From Hoeflea sp. IMCC20628 (GTDB lineage Bacteria; Pseudomonadota; Alphaproteobacteria; Rhizobiales; Rhizobiaceae): a DNA stretch of 64,000 nucleotides. The stretch lies in assembly GCF_001011155.1 (NCBI RefSeq), contig NZ_CP011479.1:1072501-1136500 (forward strand), given 5' to 3'. The notes under the pieces are model-generated. The model was not told where the DNA came from. It worked only from the letters and a program-made list of their open reading frames with translations, and did no database searches. Position 1 is the first letter of the stretch, and each line of letters opens with the position of its first letter. Positions 33,656 to 43,891 of the stretch are shown here, piece by piece. Both the position numbers and the translations under genes were made by a program.

Positions 33656-33835
33656 ATGACTGCTAAGACTCAAACGCTTTCCCTGACCGATCGTATCGGC
33701 GCACGCACTGTTGCCGGCCTGATGGCATTGGTCATAGGTTCCATTCTGGTGTTCGGCGTTGGCCTTGCCAATTCCCAGACGCTGCACGATGCAGCGCACG
33801 ACACCCGGCATTCCTACGGCTTTCCCTGCCACTAA
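33656..33835 (+). CDS. cbtB: Cobalt transporter subunit CbtB
   Basis: 59 residues from ATG 33656, with Shine-Dalgarno GGAGG. One transmembrane helix (TVAGLMALVIGSILVFGVGLA) and the family-defining His-rich C-terminus DAAHDTRHSYGFPCH, which probably binds cobalt. It directly follows the cobalamin riboswitch and precedes cbtA. Confidence 0.93.
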   Translation: MTAKTQTLSLTDRIGARTVAGLMALVIGSILVFGVGLANSQTLHDAAHDTRHSYGFPCH

Positions 33836-33847
33836 GGGATTGATGTC

Positions 33848-34591
33848 ATGATTGTCCGATTGCTCCTGGCGGCTCTGGCTGCCGGGCTCATTGCCGGTAT
33901 GGCGATGACGCCCGCCCAGTATCTCAAAACCATTCCGCTGATCATGCAGGCTGAAGCCTACGAGAATGGCGAAGTTCCCCATAGTCACGGGGAGACTGAA
34001 AATGCCGTCGCAGCGCCTGCTGCGGAGGCTTATGGCCATAGCCATGGCGCCGAATCCCACACCGACGACTCCATGCTCGGCTTCGGCCGGTTTTGGGACA
34101 CGGTTCTGGCCAATCTGGTGGCCGGCGCCGGCTTTGCCCTGATGCTTGCGGCTGCGGCATTGCTCACGGGGATCGGATTCCCGGAGGGCCGCGAGGGCGT
34201 GACGCGTGGCTTGCTGCTCGGGGCTGCGGCGTGGTTCTGCGTCCAGCTTGCCCCGTCGATGAGCCTGCCACCTGCGGTTCCCGGCTTTCCCTATGCCGAT
34301 CTTGGCGATCGGCAGGGCTGGTGGATGATTACTGTTGCTGCCTCCGCGGTTGGTCTGTGGTGCATCGCGATGCGGCCGGAATGGCTGGTCAAGGTTGTGG
34401 GTGTAGTCCTCATCGTTGCGCCGCATGTCTGGGGTTCACCTGTGCCGGAAGACCTTTCAAGCGAAGTGCCTGCCTATCTTGCCTCGGCCTATGCGGCGGC
34501 GTCACTGGCGACAACGCTGTTCTTCTGGCTGCTGCTTGGCGGTCTGCTGGGGTCGTTCCTGTCGCGGGTTCCAGAGGAACAAACGGCGTGA
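33848..34591 (+). CDS. cbtA: Cobalt transporter subunit CbtA
   Basis: 247 residues with five or six membrane helices. A His-rich loop lies after helix 1 ([22 protein letters not shown]), and helix motifs [18 protein letters not shown] and [10 protein letters not shown] are typical of CbtA. It ends in GTGA, where the GTG is the start of cobU. Confidence 0.93.
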   Translation: MIVRLLLAALAAGLIAGMAMTPAQYLKTIPLIMQAEAYENGEVPHSHGETENAVAAPAAEAYGHSHGAESHTDDSMLGFGRFWDTVLANLVAGAGFALMLAAAALLTGIGFPEGREGVTRGLLLGAAAWFCVQLAPSMSLPPAVPGFPYADLGDRQGWWMITVAASAVGLWCIAMRPEWLVKVVGVVLIVAPHVWGSPVPEDLSSEVPAYLASAYAAASLATTLFFWLLLGGLLGSFLSRVPEEQTA

Positions 34592-35112
34592 GCGATCGCC
34601 TGCCACCGGTGACACTGGTGCTGGGCGGTGCCAGATCGGGCAAATCGGCTTTCGCCGAAGGGTTGGTCGAACGCGCGTCGCCCAGCCGGCTTTATCTGGC
34701 GACGGGCCAGGCGTGGGACGACGAAATGCGCGAGCGGATTGCTTCACACCGGCACCGGCGGGGCGAGGGTTGGGAGACCATCGAAGCCCCGGTTGAGCTG
34801 GCGCAAGCCCTTGAAACCCATGCACGCACCGACCGTCCGATGCTGGTCGATTGCCTGACGCTGTGGGTGACCAATCTGATGCTGGGCGAACACGACGTCG
34901 GCACAGCCTTTGACGGGCTTGCATCAACCATTCCGGCGCTCAAGGGCCCGGTGGTCCTTGTCTCCAATGAAGTCGGCTTGGGCATTGTGCCCGACAACGC
35001 CATGGCGCGGGCATTCCGTGACCATGCCGGCCGTCTCCACCAGTTAATTGCGGGCCTGGCCGACGAAGTCCATTTCGTCGCCGCCGGCCTGCCACTCAAA
35101 ATGAAGGGTTGA
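34588..35112 (+). CDS. cobU: Adenosylcobinamide kinase/adenosylcobinamide-phosphate guanylyltransferase
   Basis: 174 residues from GTG 34588, overlapping the cbtA stop by 4 nt. P-loop [28 protein letters not shown] (guanylyl-accepting His region), [24 protein letters not shown]. Called CobP in aerobic-pathway naming. Confidence 0.95.
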   Translation: MSDRLPPVTLVLGGARSGKSAFAEGLVERASPSRLYLATGQAWDDEMRERIASHRHRRGEGWETIEAPVELAQALETHARTDRPMLVDCLTLWVTNLMLGEHDVGTAFDGLASTIPALKGPVVLVSNEVGLGIVPDNAMARAFRDHAGRLHQLIAGLADEVHFVAAGLPLKMKG

Positions 35113-35116
35113 TCCC

Positions 35117-36175
35117 ATGGTTGCTTCCAAGATTCCTGCCACTGTCATCACCGGTTTTCTCGGTGCCGGCAAGACCACGCTGATCCGCCACATGCTGGCA
35201 AACGCCAAGGGCAAGCGCATTGCGCTGATCATCAACGAGTTCGGCGATCTCGGTGTGGATGGCGATGTGCTCAAGGGCTGCGGCGACGAGGTCTGCAGCG
35301 CCGACGACATTGTCGAGCTGACCAATGGCTGCATCTGCTGCACCGTGGCCGATGATTTCATCCCGACCATGGAAAAGCTGCTGGCGCGCAAGGATCGGCC
35401 CGATCATATCGTTATCGAGACATCCGGCCTGGCGCTGCCGCAGCCGCTGGTCGCCGCCTTCAACTGGCCCGGCATCAAGACGCAAGTTACCGTCGATGGC
35501 GTGGTCACCGTGGTCGACAGCGCCGCTGTGGCCGCCGGCCGCTTTGCCCATGATCATGACAAGCTCGACGCGCAACGTCTGGCAGACGAGGGGCTCGATC
35601 ATGAAAGTCCTTTGGAGGAACTGTTCGAGGACCAGCTCACTGCTGCCGATCTGATCATCCTCAACAAGGCCGATCTGATCAGCGCCGCAGAACTCGAAGG
35701 CGTTCGCGCCGGGATCGCCGCTCATCTGACGCGCAAGCCGATCTTTGTCGAGGCGCGGCAGGGCGAAGTGGCGCCGGAAGTGCTGCTGGGTCTGGGGATC
35801 GGCACTGAAGACGACATTGCCAACCGCAAATCGCATCACGACATCCACCATGCCGATGGTCACGAGCATGACCATGATCACGACGAGTTTGAAAGCTTTG
35901 TTGTCTCGCTCGGGCCTGTCAATGATGCGGCAGCGTTTAACGAAGGTCTCAAGTCCCTGATCACCACTCACGACATTCTGCGGCTCAAGGGCTTTGCCGA
36001 CATCACCGGCAAGCCGATGCGGATGGTGGTGCAGGCCGTCGGCAGCCGCATCGACACCCATTTCGACCGGCCATGGGGGGGCGGCGAAACGCGCGAAACC
36101 CGGCTGGTGGTGATCGGCCTGCACGACCTTGACGAGACAGCCATCCGCGCAGGCCTCGCCGGATTGACCGGATAA
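35117..36175 (+). CDS. cobW: CobW GTP-binding metallochaperone
   Basis: 352 residues. P-loop GFLGAGKT (13-20), CxCC metal site C72-I-C74-C75, IETSGLALPQP, NKADLI, and a His/Asp-rich linker (about 236-258, HHDIHHADGHEHDHDHDE). CobW is thought to deliver cobalt to the CobNST chelatase. The stop shares one base with the cobN start (TAATG at 36173-36177). Confidence 0.95.
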   Translation: MVASKIPATVITGFLGAGKTTLIRHMLANAKGKRIALIINEFGDLGVDGDVLKGCGDEVCSADDIVELTNGCICCTVADDFIPTMEKLLARKDRPDHIVIETSGLALPQPLVAAFNWPGIKTQVTVDGVVTVVDSAAVAAGRFAHDHDKLDAQRLADEGLDHESPLEELFEDQLTAADLIILNKADLISAAELEGVRAGIAAHLTRKPIFVEARQGEVAPEVLLGLGIGTEDDIANRKSHHDIHHADGHEHDHDHDEFESFVVSLGPVNDAAAFNEGLKSLITTHDILRLKGFADITGKPMRMVVQAVGSRIDTHFDRPWGGGETRETRLVVIGLHDLDETAIRAGLAGLTG

Positions 36176-39100
36176 TGCATCTGCTGGTCGCACAGAAGGG
36201 AAGCCTGAGCGATGGCGACGAGGCCGTCGATCTTGGACAGAGCCCGGGCGACATTCTGTTTCTGAGTGCCGCCGACACCGAACTGGCCAGCATCGCAGCG
36301 GCGCGGCAGACGACAGGCAATCTGACCTGGCGGCTGGCGAGCCTGAGCGATCTCAAGCATCCGATGTCGGTCGACACCTTTGTGGCGAAGATGGCGCCGA
36401 AGGCGAAGCTGGTGATCGTCCGCGCACTCGGTGGGGCCAGTTACTTTGCCTATGCGCTGGAAAGCCTGCACGCAGCTTCCTTCGCCAATGGCTTCAAGAT
36501 CGCAGCGCTGCCCGGCGACGACCGGCCTGATCCGGGGCTGGAACCGCTGTCGACGCTGGATCCGGCGGCGCGCGACCAGCTCTGGGCCTATCTGATCGAG
36601 GGCGGGGCCGAAAATGCCCGTGGATTGATCGAGTTTGCCGAGGCGCTGCTTGAAGGTGGCGAGCAGCCCGCACCGGCAGCCCCGCTGCTCAAGGCCGGGC
36701 TGTGGCATGCAACCGTCAGCAATCCTGCACTTGCCGACCTGAGCAAGGACTGGATCCCGGGCGCGCCAGTGGCGGCGATCTGTTTTTACCGGGCGCTGGT
36801 GCAAAGCGGCCAGACTGCGCCGGTCTCAGCACTTTATGAGGGATTGAAAGCCCAGGGCGTCAACGCGCTGCCGGTGTTCGTTTCCAGTCTCAAGGACCCG
36901 GTGTCGGTCGGCACCGTGGAAGCGATTTTCGCCGATGCGCCACCCGATGTGGTGATCAACGCCACCGGCTTTGCTGTGTCGTCACCGGGCGGGCAGACCA
37001 AGGGCACGGTGCTGGAATCGACCGGCGCGCCGGTGTTGCAGGCAGTCTTCGCCGGCGGTGGCCGCGAGGCCTGGGCCGCATCGCAGCAGGGACTGACCTC
37101 ACGCGACCTGGCGATGCATGTGGCGCTGCCGGAAGTTGATGGCCGGGTTTTGAGCCGCGCGGTGTCGTTCAAGTCGGCAGCGCGGTTTGACGAGATGGTT
37201 GAGGCCAATATCGTTACCCACGCGCCGGTACCGGATCGGGTGCAGTTCGTGGCTGAGCTGGTATCGCGCTGGGCGCGGCTGCGACGGACGCCGGCGCCGG
37301 AGCGCCGGGTGGCGATGGTGCTTGCCAATTATCCCAACCGGGATGGCCGCATCGCCAATGGCGTCGGGCTTGATACACCGGCAGGAACGGTCGAGGTGCT
37401 GCGCGCCATGGCCAAGGCCGGGTACCAGACCGGCGAGCTTCCGGCTGACGGCGACGCGCTGGTCACGGCGCTGAAGGCCGGGCCGACCAATGCCATTCGC
37501 GACGATCGCAGTGGCGGAGTGCAGTTGTCGCTTGATGCCTACAGGACGTTTTTCGAAGCACTCGATCCAACTATCCAAGCCGCGGTGACCGAGCGCTGGG
37601 GCGTGCCGGAAGCCGATCCGTTCTACCGCAACGGCGCATTCCATCTGGCGCTGCTGACATTTGGCAATGTCGCCGTCGGCATTCAGCCGGCGCGTGGCTA
37701 CAACATCGATCCCAAGGCCAGCTATCACGCGCCGGATCTGGTTCCGCCGCATGGCTATTTCGCGTTTTATGCCTGGCTGCGTCAGCAGTTCGATGTGCAT
37801 GCGGTGGTGCATATGGGCAAGCACGGCAATCTCGAGTGGCTTCCAGGCAAGGCTTTGGCCTTGTCGCGGGCCTGCTATCCCGAGGCGGTGCTCGGGGCCA
37901 TGCCTCATGTCTATCCGTTCATCGTCAATGATCCGGGCGAGGGGACGCAGGCCAAGCGGCGAACCTCTGCCGTCATTATCGACCATCTGACGCCACCGCT
38001 GACCCGGGCCGAGAGCTACGGGCCGCTGAGGGATCTCGAAGCGCTGGTCGATGAATTCTATGAGGCGTCGGGTCATGATCCAAGACGGCTGAAATTGCTC
38101 AAGGCCCAGATCCTCGATCTGGTGCGCGATATAGGACTGGACGCCGATGCCGGGATTGTTGCGGGCGACGATGATGATCTGGCGCTGGAAAAGCTCGACG
38201 CCTGGCTCTGTGATCTCAAGGAAATGCAGATCCGCGACGGGCTGCACATCTTCGGGCTTTCGCCCGAGGGCGGGCTGCTGATCGATCTCACCGTGGCGCT
38301 GGCGCGGATCAAGCGCGGCGAGGCGCCCGGCGAAGACAGTCTGCAGCGGGCGATTGCGCGGGATATGGGGTTGTCGGGTTTCGACCCACTCGACTGCCCA
38401 ATGGGCGAACCGTGGATCGGCCGAAAACCCGCAATCCTGCAAGCCGTCTCCGAAGATCTCTGGCGCACCAATGGCGATACTGTCGAGCGGATCGAATTGC
38501 TGGCGATCGAGCTGGTGTCGGAACGTCTGGCCTTGCCGGATGATTGGCCTGCCACCCGTGCTGTGATGGACAATATTCAAACCCTGATCAAGCCCTCGGT
38601 GGAGGCCTGCGGCGAGGCCGAGATCAACGGCTTGCTGACAGCGCTCGATGGCCGCTTCGTCACGCCGGGGCCTTCAGGTGCGCCGACACGCGGGCGGCCG
38701 GATGTGTTGCCGACGGGGCGGAATTTCTATTCGGTCGACAGCCGTGCGGTGCCAACGCCGGCGGCCTGGGAGCTGGGGCAGAAATCGGCAGAGCTGCTGG
38801 TCACCCGCCACGTGCAGGATCACGGTGAATGGCCGACCTCGATGGCGTTGACTGCCTGGGGCACGTCCAACATGCGCACCGGCGGCGATGATATCGCCCA
38901 GGCGCTGGCGCTGATCGGGGCCAAGCCGGTGTGGGATCCGGCCTCGCGGCGGGTCACCGGCTACGAAATCATTCCTCTGGCGATGATGAACCGGCCGCGG
39001 GTCGACGTGACCTTGCGGATCTCCGGCTTCTTCCGCGATGCCTTTCCCGACCAGATCGCGCTGTTTGACCGCGCTACACGCGCCGTTGCGGCATTGGACG

Positions 39101-39906
39101 AAGACGAAGCCGACAATCCGCTGGCATCGCGGGCGCGAAGCGAAACCGTCGGGTTGATCGCCGAAGGCGCTTCGCCCGAGGCTGCGGCACGGCAGTCCTC
39201 GTTCCGGGTGTTCGGCTCCAAGCCGGGGGCCTATGGCGCCGGGCTGCAGGCGCTGATGGATGAGGGTGGCTGGACCGATCGCGGCGAGCTGGCCGAGGCC
39301 TTTGTCGTCTGGGGCGGTTATGCCTATGGCGCAGGCGAAGAAGGTCAGGCAGCGCACGAGCTGTTCGAGCAGCGGCTGTCGACGGTCGAAGCGGTGGTGC
39401 AGAATCAGGACAATCGTGAGCATGATCTGCTGGATTCCGATGATTATTACCAGTTCGAAGGTGGCATGACGGCAGCGGTGGAAGCGGCGCGCGGAACGCG
39501 GCCGGCGATCTACCACAATGATCATTCGCGACCCGAGCGTCCGGTGATCCGCTCGCTGGAAGAAGAAATTGCCCGGGTGGTGCGTGGCCGTGCGGTCAAT
39601 CCGAAATGGATCGCCGGCGTCAAGCGCCACGGCTACAAGGGCGCCTTCGAGATGGCGGCAACGGTGGATTATCTGTTTGCCTTTGCCGCGACCACGGGGG
39701 CTGTGCGCGACGCGCATTTCGACGCGGTCTACCAGGCCTATCTGATGGATGAGGACACGCTCGATTTCCTGCGCGCCAAGAACCCCGATGCACTTAGGGA
39801 AATGGCAGAAAAATTCGAGGAAGCAATTGAACGCGGGCTGTGGACGCCGAAGAGCAATTCGGCCAAGTTTGCACTCGCTGATCTTGCCCGCGGACACAAG
39901 GAATGA
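36175..39906 (+). CDS. cobN: Cobaltochelatase large subunit CobN
   Basis: 1243 residues, full length for CobN. Typical blocks: RAGRG-equivalent region near 370, IQPARGYNIDPKASYHAPDLVPPHGYFAFY, HMGKHGNLEWLPGKALALS, NDPGEGTQAKRR, and GLHIFGLSPEG. It inserts Co2+ into hydrogenobyrinic acid a,c-diamide together with CobS and CobT, which are not in this window. Confidence 0.96.
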   Translation: MHLLVAQKGSLSDGDEAVDLGQSPGDILFLSAADTELASIAAARQTTGNLTWRLASLSDLKHPMSVDTFVAKMAPKAKLVIVRALGGASYFAYALESLHAASFANGFKIAALPGDDRPDPGLEPLSTLDPAARDQLWAYLIEGGAENARGLIEFAEALLEGGEQPAPAAPLLKAGLWHATVSNPALADLSKDWIPGAPVAAICFYRALVQSGQTAPVSALYEGLKAQGVNALPVFVSSLKDPVSVGTVEAIFADAPPDVVINATGFAVSSPGGQTKGTVLESTGAPVLQAVFAGGGREAWAASQQGLTSRDLAMHVALPEVDGRVLSRAVSFKSAARFDEMVEANIVTHAPVPDRVQFVAELVSRWARLRRTPAPERRVAMVLANYPNRDGRIANGVGLDTPAGTVEVLRAMAKAGYQTGELPADGDALVTALKAGPTNAIRDDRSGGVQLSLDAYRTFFEALDPTIQAAVTERWGVPEADPFYRNGAFHLALLTFGNVAVGIQPARGYNIDPKASYHAPDLVPPHGYFAFYAWLRQQFDVHAVVHMGKHGNLEWLPGKALALSRACYPEAVLGAMPHVYPFIVNDPGEGTQAKRRTSAVIIDHLTPPLTRAESYGPLRDLEALVDEFYEASGHDPRRLKLLKAQILDLVRDIGLDADAGIVAGDDDDLALEKLDAWLCDLKEMQIRDGLHIFGLSPEGGLLIDLTVALARIKRGEAPGEDSLQRAIARDMGLSGFDPLDCPMGEPWIGRKPAILQAVSEDLWRTNGDTVERIELLAIELVSERLALPDDWPATRAVMDNIQTLIKPSVEACGEAEINGLLTALDGRFVTPGPSGAPTRGRPDVLPTGRNFYSVDSRAVPTPAAWELGQKSAELLVTRHVQDHGEWPTSMALTAWGTSNMRTGGDDIAQALALIGAKPVWDPASRRVTGYEIIPLAMMNRPRVDVTLRISGFFRDAFPDQIALFDRATRAVAALDEDEADNPLASRARSETVGLIAEGASPEAAARQSSFRVFGSKPGAYGAGLQALMDEGGWTDRGELAEAFVVWGGYAYGAGEEGQAAHELFEQRLSTVEAVVQNQDNREHDLLDSDDYYQFEGGMTAAVEAARGTRPAIYHNDHSRPERPVIRSLEEEIARVVRGRAVNPKWIAGVKRHGYKGAFEMAATVDYLFAFAATTGAVRDAHFDAVYQAYLMDEDTLDFLRAKNPDALREMAEKFEEAIERGLWTPKSNSAKFALADLARGHKE

Positions 39907-40343
39907 GCATGACTGTCGACATAAGCGTGATCCAGGACACAAGCGGTGAGTTCGCCGACACGATCGAGGCCATCATTGACGGGACGGCAGCAAAGCTGGG
40001 GCTGCCTTTTGTGCACGAACAGTTGCAGCTCAAGGCCAGTGACGCCAACGGAGAACTGGTTGGCGGCCTGACGGCGCATACGGTTCAGGGCTGGCTGTTC
40101 ATCAAGTTGCTCGGCATTGCCGAGGGCCAGCGCGGCAGCGGCACCGGCCGCGCGCTGCTGGCCCGGGCGGAAGATTTTGCCCGACAAAAGGGCCTGGTCG
40201 GCGTCTATCTCGACACCTTCGAATTCCAGGCGCCGCGGTTTTACAAAAGTCTGGGCTATAGTGAATGCGGCCGCCTGCCGGCCAGCGGCGGCCATGCGCA
40301 GCGGATCTGGTTTGCCAAGACCTTTGACGCGCCACAGGATTGA
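39903..40343 (+). CDS. GNAT-family N-acetyltransferase
   Basis: 146 residues. Acetyl-CoA site LGIAEGQRGSGTGRALLARAEDFARQKG, then FYKSLGYSECGRLP. The start overlaps the cobN stop by 4 nt (ATGA); ATG 39909 is an alternative. It is in the cobalamin operon, but no substrate is evident. It could be a passenger gene. Confidence 0.85.
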   Translation: MSMTVDISVIQDTSGEFADTIEAIIDGTAAKLGLPFVHEQLQLKASDANGELVGGLTAHTVQGWLFIKLLGIAEGQRGSGTGRALLARAEDFARQKGLVGVYLDTFEFQAPRFYKSLGYSECGRLPASGGHAQRIWFAKTFDAPQD

Positions 40344-40413
40344 CGGCTCGACAGAGCCATCGACAGGGCAGGTTTTGCCGAACAGTATTGATGATGAACA
40401 GGATGGACAAGCG

Positions 40414-41052
40414 ATGAGCGAACGTGGAAAAATCACCGACGGAATGAGCGAAGAACAGCTCAACGAGCGCCATGCCGAAAAGATGAAGAAGAAGAAGGTA
40501 GCGCGGGACAAGATCATCGCCACCAAGACCATCGAAAAGGGCCTGGTGATCATTCACACCGGCAAGGGCAAGGGCAAGTCGACGGCCGCCTTCGGCATGA
40601 TTTTCCGCGCCATCGGCAACGGCATGAAGGTCGGCATCGTCCAGTTCGTCAAGGGCAAATGGTCGACCGGCGAGCGCAAGGTGCTGGAAGCCTTTCCCGA
40701 CCAGGTGACCATGGCGACCATGGGCGAGGGCTTTACTTGGGAGACCCAGGACCGTGGCCGCGACATCGCCGCTGCGCGTGAAGCCTGGGACAAGGCGCGC
40801 GAGATGATCCTGGATCCCGAGATCGACATGGTGCTGTGCGACGAGCTCAACATCGTGCTGCGCTATGATTATCTCGACGTCAACGAAGTGATCGAAACGC
40901 TGAAGGCCAAGCCCGAGATGAAGCACGTCATCATCACCGGCCGCAACGCCAAGGAAGAGCTGATCGAATTTGCCGATCTGGTCACCGAGATGGAAGTGAT
41001 CAAGCATCCGTTCCGCTCCGGTGTGAAGGCGCAGGTCGGCGTCGAGTTCTGA
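40414..41052 (+). CDS. cobO: Cob(I)yrinic acid a,c-diamide adenosyltransferase
   Basis: 212 residues from ATG 40414 (MSERGKITDGM). P-loop IIHTGKGKGKSTAAFGM, VQFVKGKWSTGER, MGEGFTWETQDR, VLCDELNIVLRYDYLD, VIITGRNAKEELIE. CobA/CobO-type enzyme that attaches the upper adenosyl ligand. Confidence 0.96.
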   Translation: MSERGKITDGMSEEQLNERHAEKMKKKKVARDKIIATKTIEKGLVIIHTGKGKGKSTAAFGMIFRAIGNGMKVGIVQFVKGKWSTGERKVLEAFPDQVTMATMGEGFTWETQDRGRDIAAAREAWDKAREMILDPEIDMVLCDELNIVLRYDYLDVNEVIETLKAKPEMKHVIITGRNAKEELIEFADLVTEMEVIKHPFRSGVKAQVGVEF

Positions 41053-41066
41053 CAAAGGGGGTGGCC

Positions 41067-41498
41067 ATGAGCCTTTCGGCAAGCTGGCAATTCTGGGCGC
41101 TGATTGCGGCGGTGTTTGCGGCACTGACCGCGATCTTCGCCAAGATCGGCATCAGCGATATCGACAGCGATCTCGCCACCTTCATCCGCACCTGCGTCAT
41201 CATGCTGGTGCTTGGCGCCATTCTCACGGCAATGGGCAAATGGCGCAATCCGCAAACCATCCCGCTCAGGACCTGGGTGTTTTTGGGCCTGTCAGGGCTC
41301 GCCACCGGCGCCTCGTGGCTGGCCTATTTCCGGGCGCTGAAACTGGGTGACGCGGCGCGCGTGGCGCCGCTCGACAAATTGTCGATCGTGCTGGTGGCAA
41401 TCTTCGGCGTGATGTTCCTGGGCGAACATCTCTCGGCTATCAACTGGCTTGGCGTGGTGCTGATCGGCACGGGCGCGATTTTGCTGGCAGTGTTTTAG
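41067..41498 (+). CDS. EamA-family (DMT) transporter, small form
   Basis: 143 residues from ATG 41067 (MSLSASWQFW) with about five helices and one EamA repeat: LGLSGLATGASWLAYFRALKLGDAARVAPLDKLSIVLVAIFGVMFLGE. It follows cobO by 14 nt, so it is probably in the same transcript. A single-repeat protein would need to dimerise. Substrate unknown. Confidence 0.85.
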   Translation: MSLSASWQFWALIAAVFAALTAIFAKIGISDIDSDLATFIRTCVIMLVLGAILTAMGKWRNPQTIPLRTWVFLGLSGLATGASWLAYFRALKLGDAARVAPLDKLSIVLVAIFGVMFLGEHLSAINWLGVVLIGTGAILLAVF

Positions 41499-41746
41499 GG
41501 GTAGGGCTGGTGGGGGACGGGGGCATTTCGACGAATAGCTGAAACGGGCGGGGAGCGGACTTTCGCTGCGTTGAATATACACCGTCAATGTTTGTCGGCT
41601 CCGTTTGGGCCGAACGTAGCGAAGCAAGGGCGGTTGTTGGCTTGATCAGCGCTCAGCTCAGTTGCATAATCATTCGGACAAATCGAAACCGGGAATGGAT
41701 TTTGAATCATTCTAGCATTGGGCCAAATTTGTTACGAAACCTTGTC

Positions 41747-42472
41747 ATGACCAGATTTTGTACGCTTGCTGCAATTTTTATTGCCGCTGCGGCTATTGCC
41801 GGTTGCACCGTTTCGGATCGAATGGCGTCCGGCAGCCTGCACAACCCTCCATCACCACCGGCGCAGCAGATGAATGGAGACAATGTTGCGAAGAAGTCAG
41901 CAGCTCAGATTTTTATGTTCCGAGGCGGCTTCAACGGCATCTTCTCTACTGGTATCACTGATATGGCGGAGGAGTTGCGTCGCAGGGGCATTCCGGCGCA
42001 GGACTTGAGTTGGGCAGCCAGTAATTCCAGCCTTTCCAAGATCAAGCAAGCGTATGTGCGCAATCCAAACGCCGGACCGATCATTCTGGCCGGCCATTCG
42101 CTGGGCGCGGGGTCTGTGATCTCTATGGCATACGAATTAACACGTGCTGGCATCACCGTCGACCTGGTGATCGTGTTCGATCCGCTTGGAGCAACGAGCG
42201 TGCCGAAGGGCGTGCGCAAGCTGGTCAACTTCAAAGCATCAGGTAACAAGGTTAATCAAGGCGGTTTCCGCCCTGGCAAGGGATTTGACGGTCGCATCGT
42301 CAATGTCGACATCCGCAACCTTCCAGAGCTGAGCAAGGCCAGCCATTGGAACATAGTGAACCAACAAGCTTTGCAGGACCAAGTATTCCGCGAAATTGAA
42401 GAGACCTACTGGAATTGGGGTTCACAGGATGCACCCGGGAGGAATGCCGTTCCCCAACCGCAAAACCCGTGA
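41747..42472 (+). CDS. Lipoprotein with alpha/beta-hydrolase (lipase-like) motif
   Basis: 241 residues from ATG 41747 (MTRFCTLAAIFIAAAAIAGC), with lipobox AIAGC. The mature part has the nucleophile elbow LAGHSLGAGSV and VIVFDPLGAT, then NWNIVN/HWNIVN near the end as possible catalytic His. Probably a surface or periplasmic esterase/thioesterase; substrate unknown. Base composition is lower in GC than neighbours, and the flanks contain no recognised genes, so recent acquisition is possible. Confidence 0.7.
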   Translation: MTRFCTLAAIFIAAAAIAGCTVSDRMASGSLHNPPSPPAQQMNGDNVAKKSAAQIFMFRGGFNGIFSTGITDMAEELRRRGIPAQDLSWAASNSSLSKIKQAYVRNPNAGPIILAGHSLGAGSVISMAYELTRAGITVDLVIVFDPLGATSVPKGVRKLVNFKASGNKVNQGGFRPGKGFDGRIVNVDIRNLPELSKASHWNIVNQQALQDQVFREIEETYWNWGSQDAPGRNAVPQPQNP

Positions 42473-43000
42473 TCCTAGAACACGCGTGGCGTGATAACAC
42501 CAAGCTTGACCATCAATGTCTGCGATAACGTGGCACTCAATTCGATAGTCGCCAAATAGTCGAGACAATTTGGCTTGAGGCTCGCCTAAAGTGAAATTAT
42601 TTGCTGCAGATCGGAAACGCTGGCGATCAACTCGATGGCTTGAGCATCGGTGAGGACCGGCGTGTTTTAGTCTATCCAATTTGAGGCATCTTCCTGCCGC
42701 AACTCAATCCGACATTCCCCTTTTCTGATTGGTGGTTTCTTTTGGGTCCGGCTCTGCATTGATGTCGATTTTTCAGTCGTCAAAAGTTAATTGTGCTCCG
42801 CTGCCGACATCGATCCATCAGGATGCTGCGTGATTTACGAATGGCAACAATGCGGAAGTTGCGGTGCAGCATTTGACAAGGTGACGGAGGTCCGCAATGG
42901 GCCGGAAGCGACACTCCGCGACAAAGGCCGAAGGTCTCAAACGGCTCGACACCGTCACAGGCCCCTCCCACATCGCCGGGCTCCACCGCTGAGCCCAACC
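42473..43000. other. 528-bp stretch without a supported gene; possible decayed remnant
   Basis: No intact gene with ribosome site was found. On the minus strand two protein-like pieces lie in different frames: PVLTDAQAIELIASVSDL at about 42660-42590, then GEPQAKLSRLFGDYRIEC from about 42580. This looks like a frameshifted remnant. The family is not recognised. Confidence 0.35.
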
Positions 43001-43756
43001 CTATTTGTCCAGCAGCAGCTTTGCCGCCAGCGCCATGCAGGTGATAACCAAGAGTGGCTTGATGATCTTGGCGCCGTTCTTCATCGCCATGCGTGATCCG
43101 ACCTGCGCGCCGGCGAACTGGGCCGCACCCATCATCAAACCGATCTTCCAGGAGATGACGCCAAAAAGGGCGAAAACGCCGAAGGCGCCGAGATTGGAGG
43201 CGAAGTTGAGCAGTTTGGTGTGGGCTGTCGCCTTGAGCAGGCCGTAGCCGGCGAGTGCCACAAAGGCCAGCATGAAGAAGGATCCGGCGCCGGGGCCGAA
43301 GACGCCGTCATAAAACCCGAGCACCGGAACTATCAGCAGTCCGAACAGGAAGGGTGAAAGCCGGCGCGCACGATCGATGTCGTCCATATTCGGCTTGAAC
43401 GCGAAATAGAGCGCAATGGCGACCAGCAAAAACGGCAGGAAAGCGCGGAATAATTCGCCGGGAATGACGGTGGCGAGGATCGCTCCGAAGGCCGAGCCTA
43501 TTGCGGAGAGCGCTGCTGACGGCAATTGCGCCTTGAGATCGACATGGCCTTTGCGGGCATAGGCAACGGTGGCCGAACCTGATCCGAACAGGCCCTGCAG
43601 CTTGTTGGTGCCGAGTGCTTCAACCGGCGAGAAGCCTGCCAGCAACAGCACAGGAACTGTGATCAAGCCACCTCCGCCGGCAATCGAATCGACAAAGCCT
43701 GCCATGAATGCCGCCACCAGCAACAGCAGGGTGAGGGTAAGCGTCAGATCTTCCAT
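43001..43756 (-). CDS. TSUP-family (TauE/SafE) membrane permease
   Basis: 251 residues with seven or eight helices and the family signature GFVDSIAGGGGLITVPVLL plus ALGTNKLQGLFGS near the N-terminus, repeated in weaker form later (GFYDGVFGPGAGSF). Members export sulfite, sulfoacetate or other organosulfur anions; the substrate here is unknown. Confidence 0.9.
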   Translation of the reverse strand: MEDLTLTLTLLLLVAAFMAGFVDSIAGGGGLITVPVLLLAGFSPVEALGTNKLQGLFGSGSATVAYARKGHVDLKAQLPSAALSAIGSAFGAILATVIPGELFRAFLPFLLVAIALYFAFKPNMDDIDRARRLSPFLFGLLIVPVLGFYDGVFGPGAGSFFMLAFVALAGYGLLKATAHTKLLNFASNLGAFGVFALFGVISWKIGLMMGAAQFAGAQVGSRMAMKNGAKIIKPLLVITCMALAAKLLLDK

Positions 43757-43891
43757 GGGTGTATCCGTTGGGCGGGAGATGACGGGATAGGTGTGTTGCG
43801 GGAGCTATTGCATGTGCTGCTGCTCTGGACAATCGGCTCATACCCATTAGTTTTTATGGTGCGGGAATCATCTCGTCGGGAAAGGGATGTC

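Noticed and set aside
35096-36193. Long open frame antisense to cobW (365 codons), and similar long antisense frames at 37099-38580, 38674-39942 and 45073-46461
   Set aside because: They mirror strongly coding GC-rich genes with recognisable products on the other strand, have low-complexity His/Arg-rich translations, and show no family motifs.
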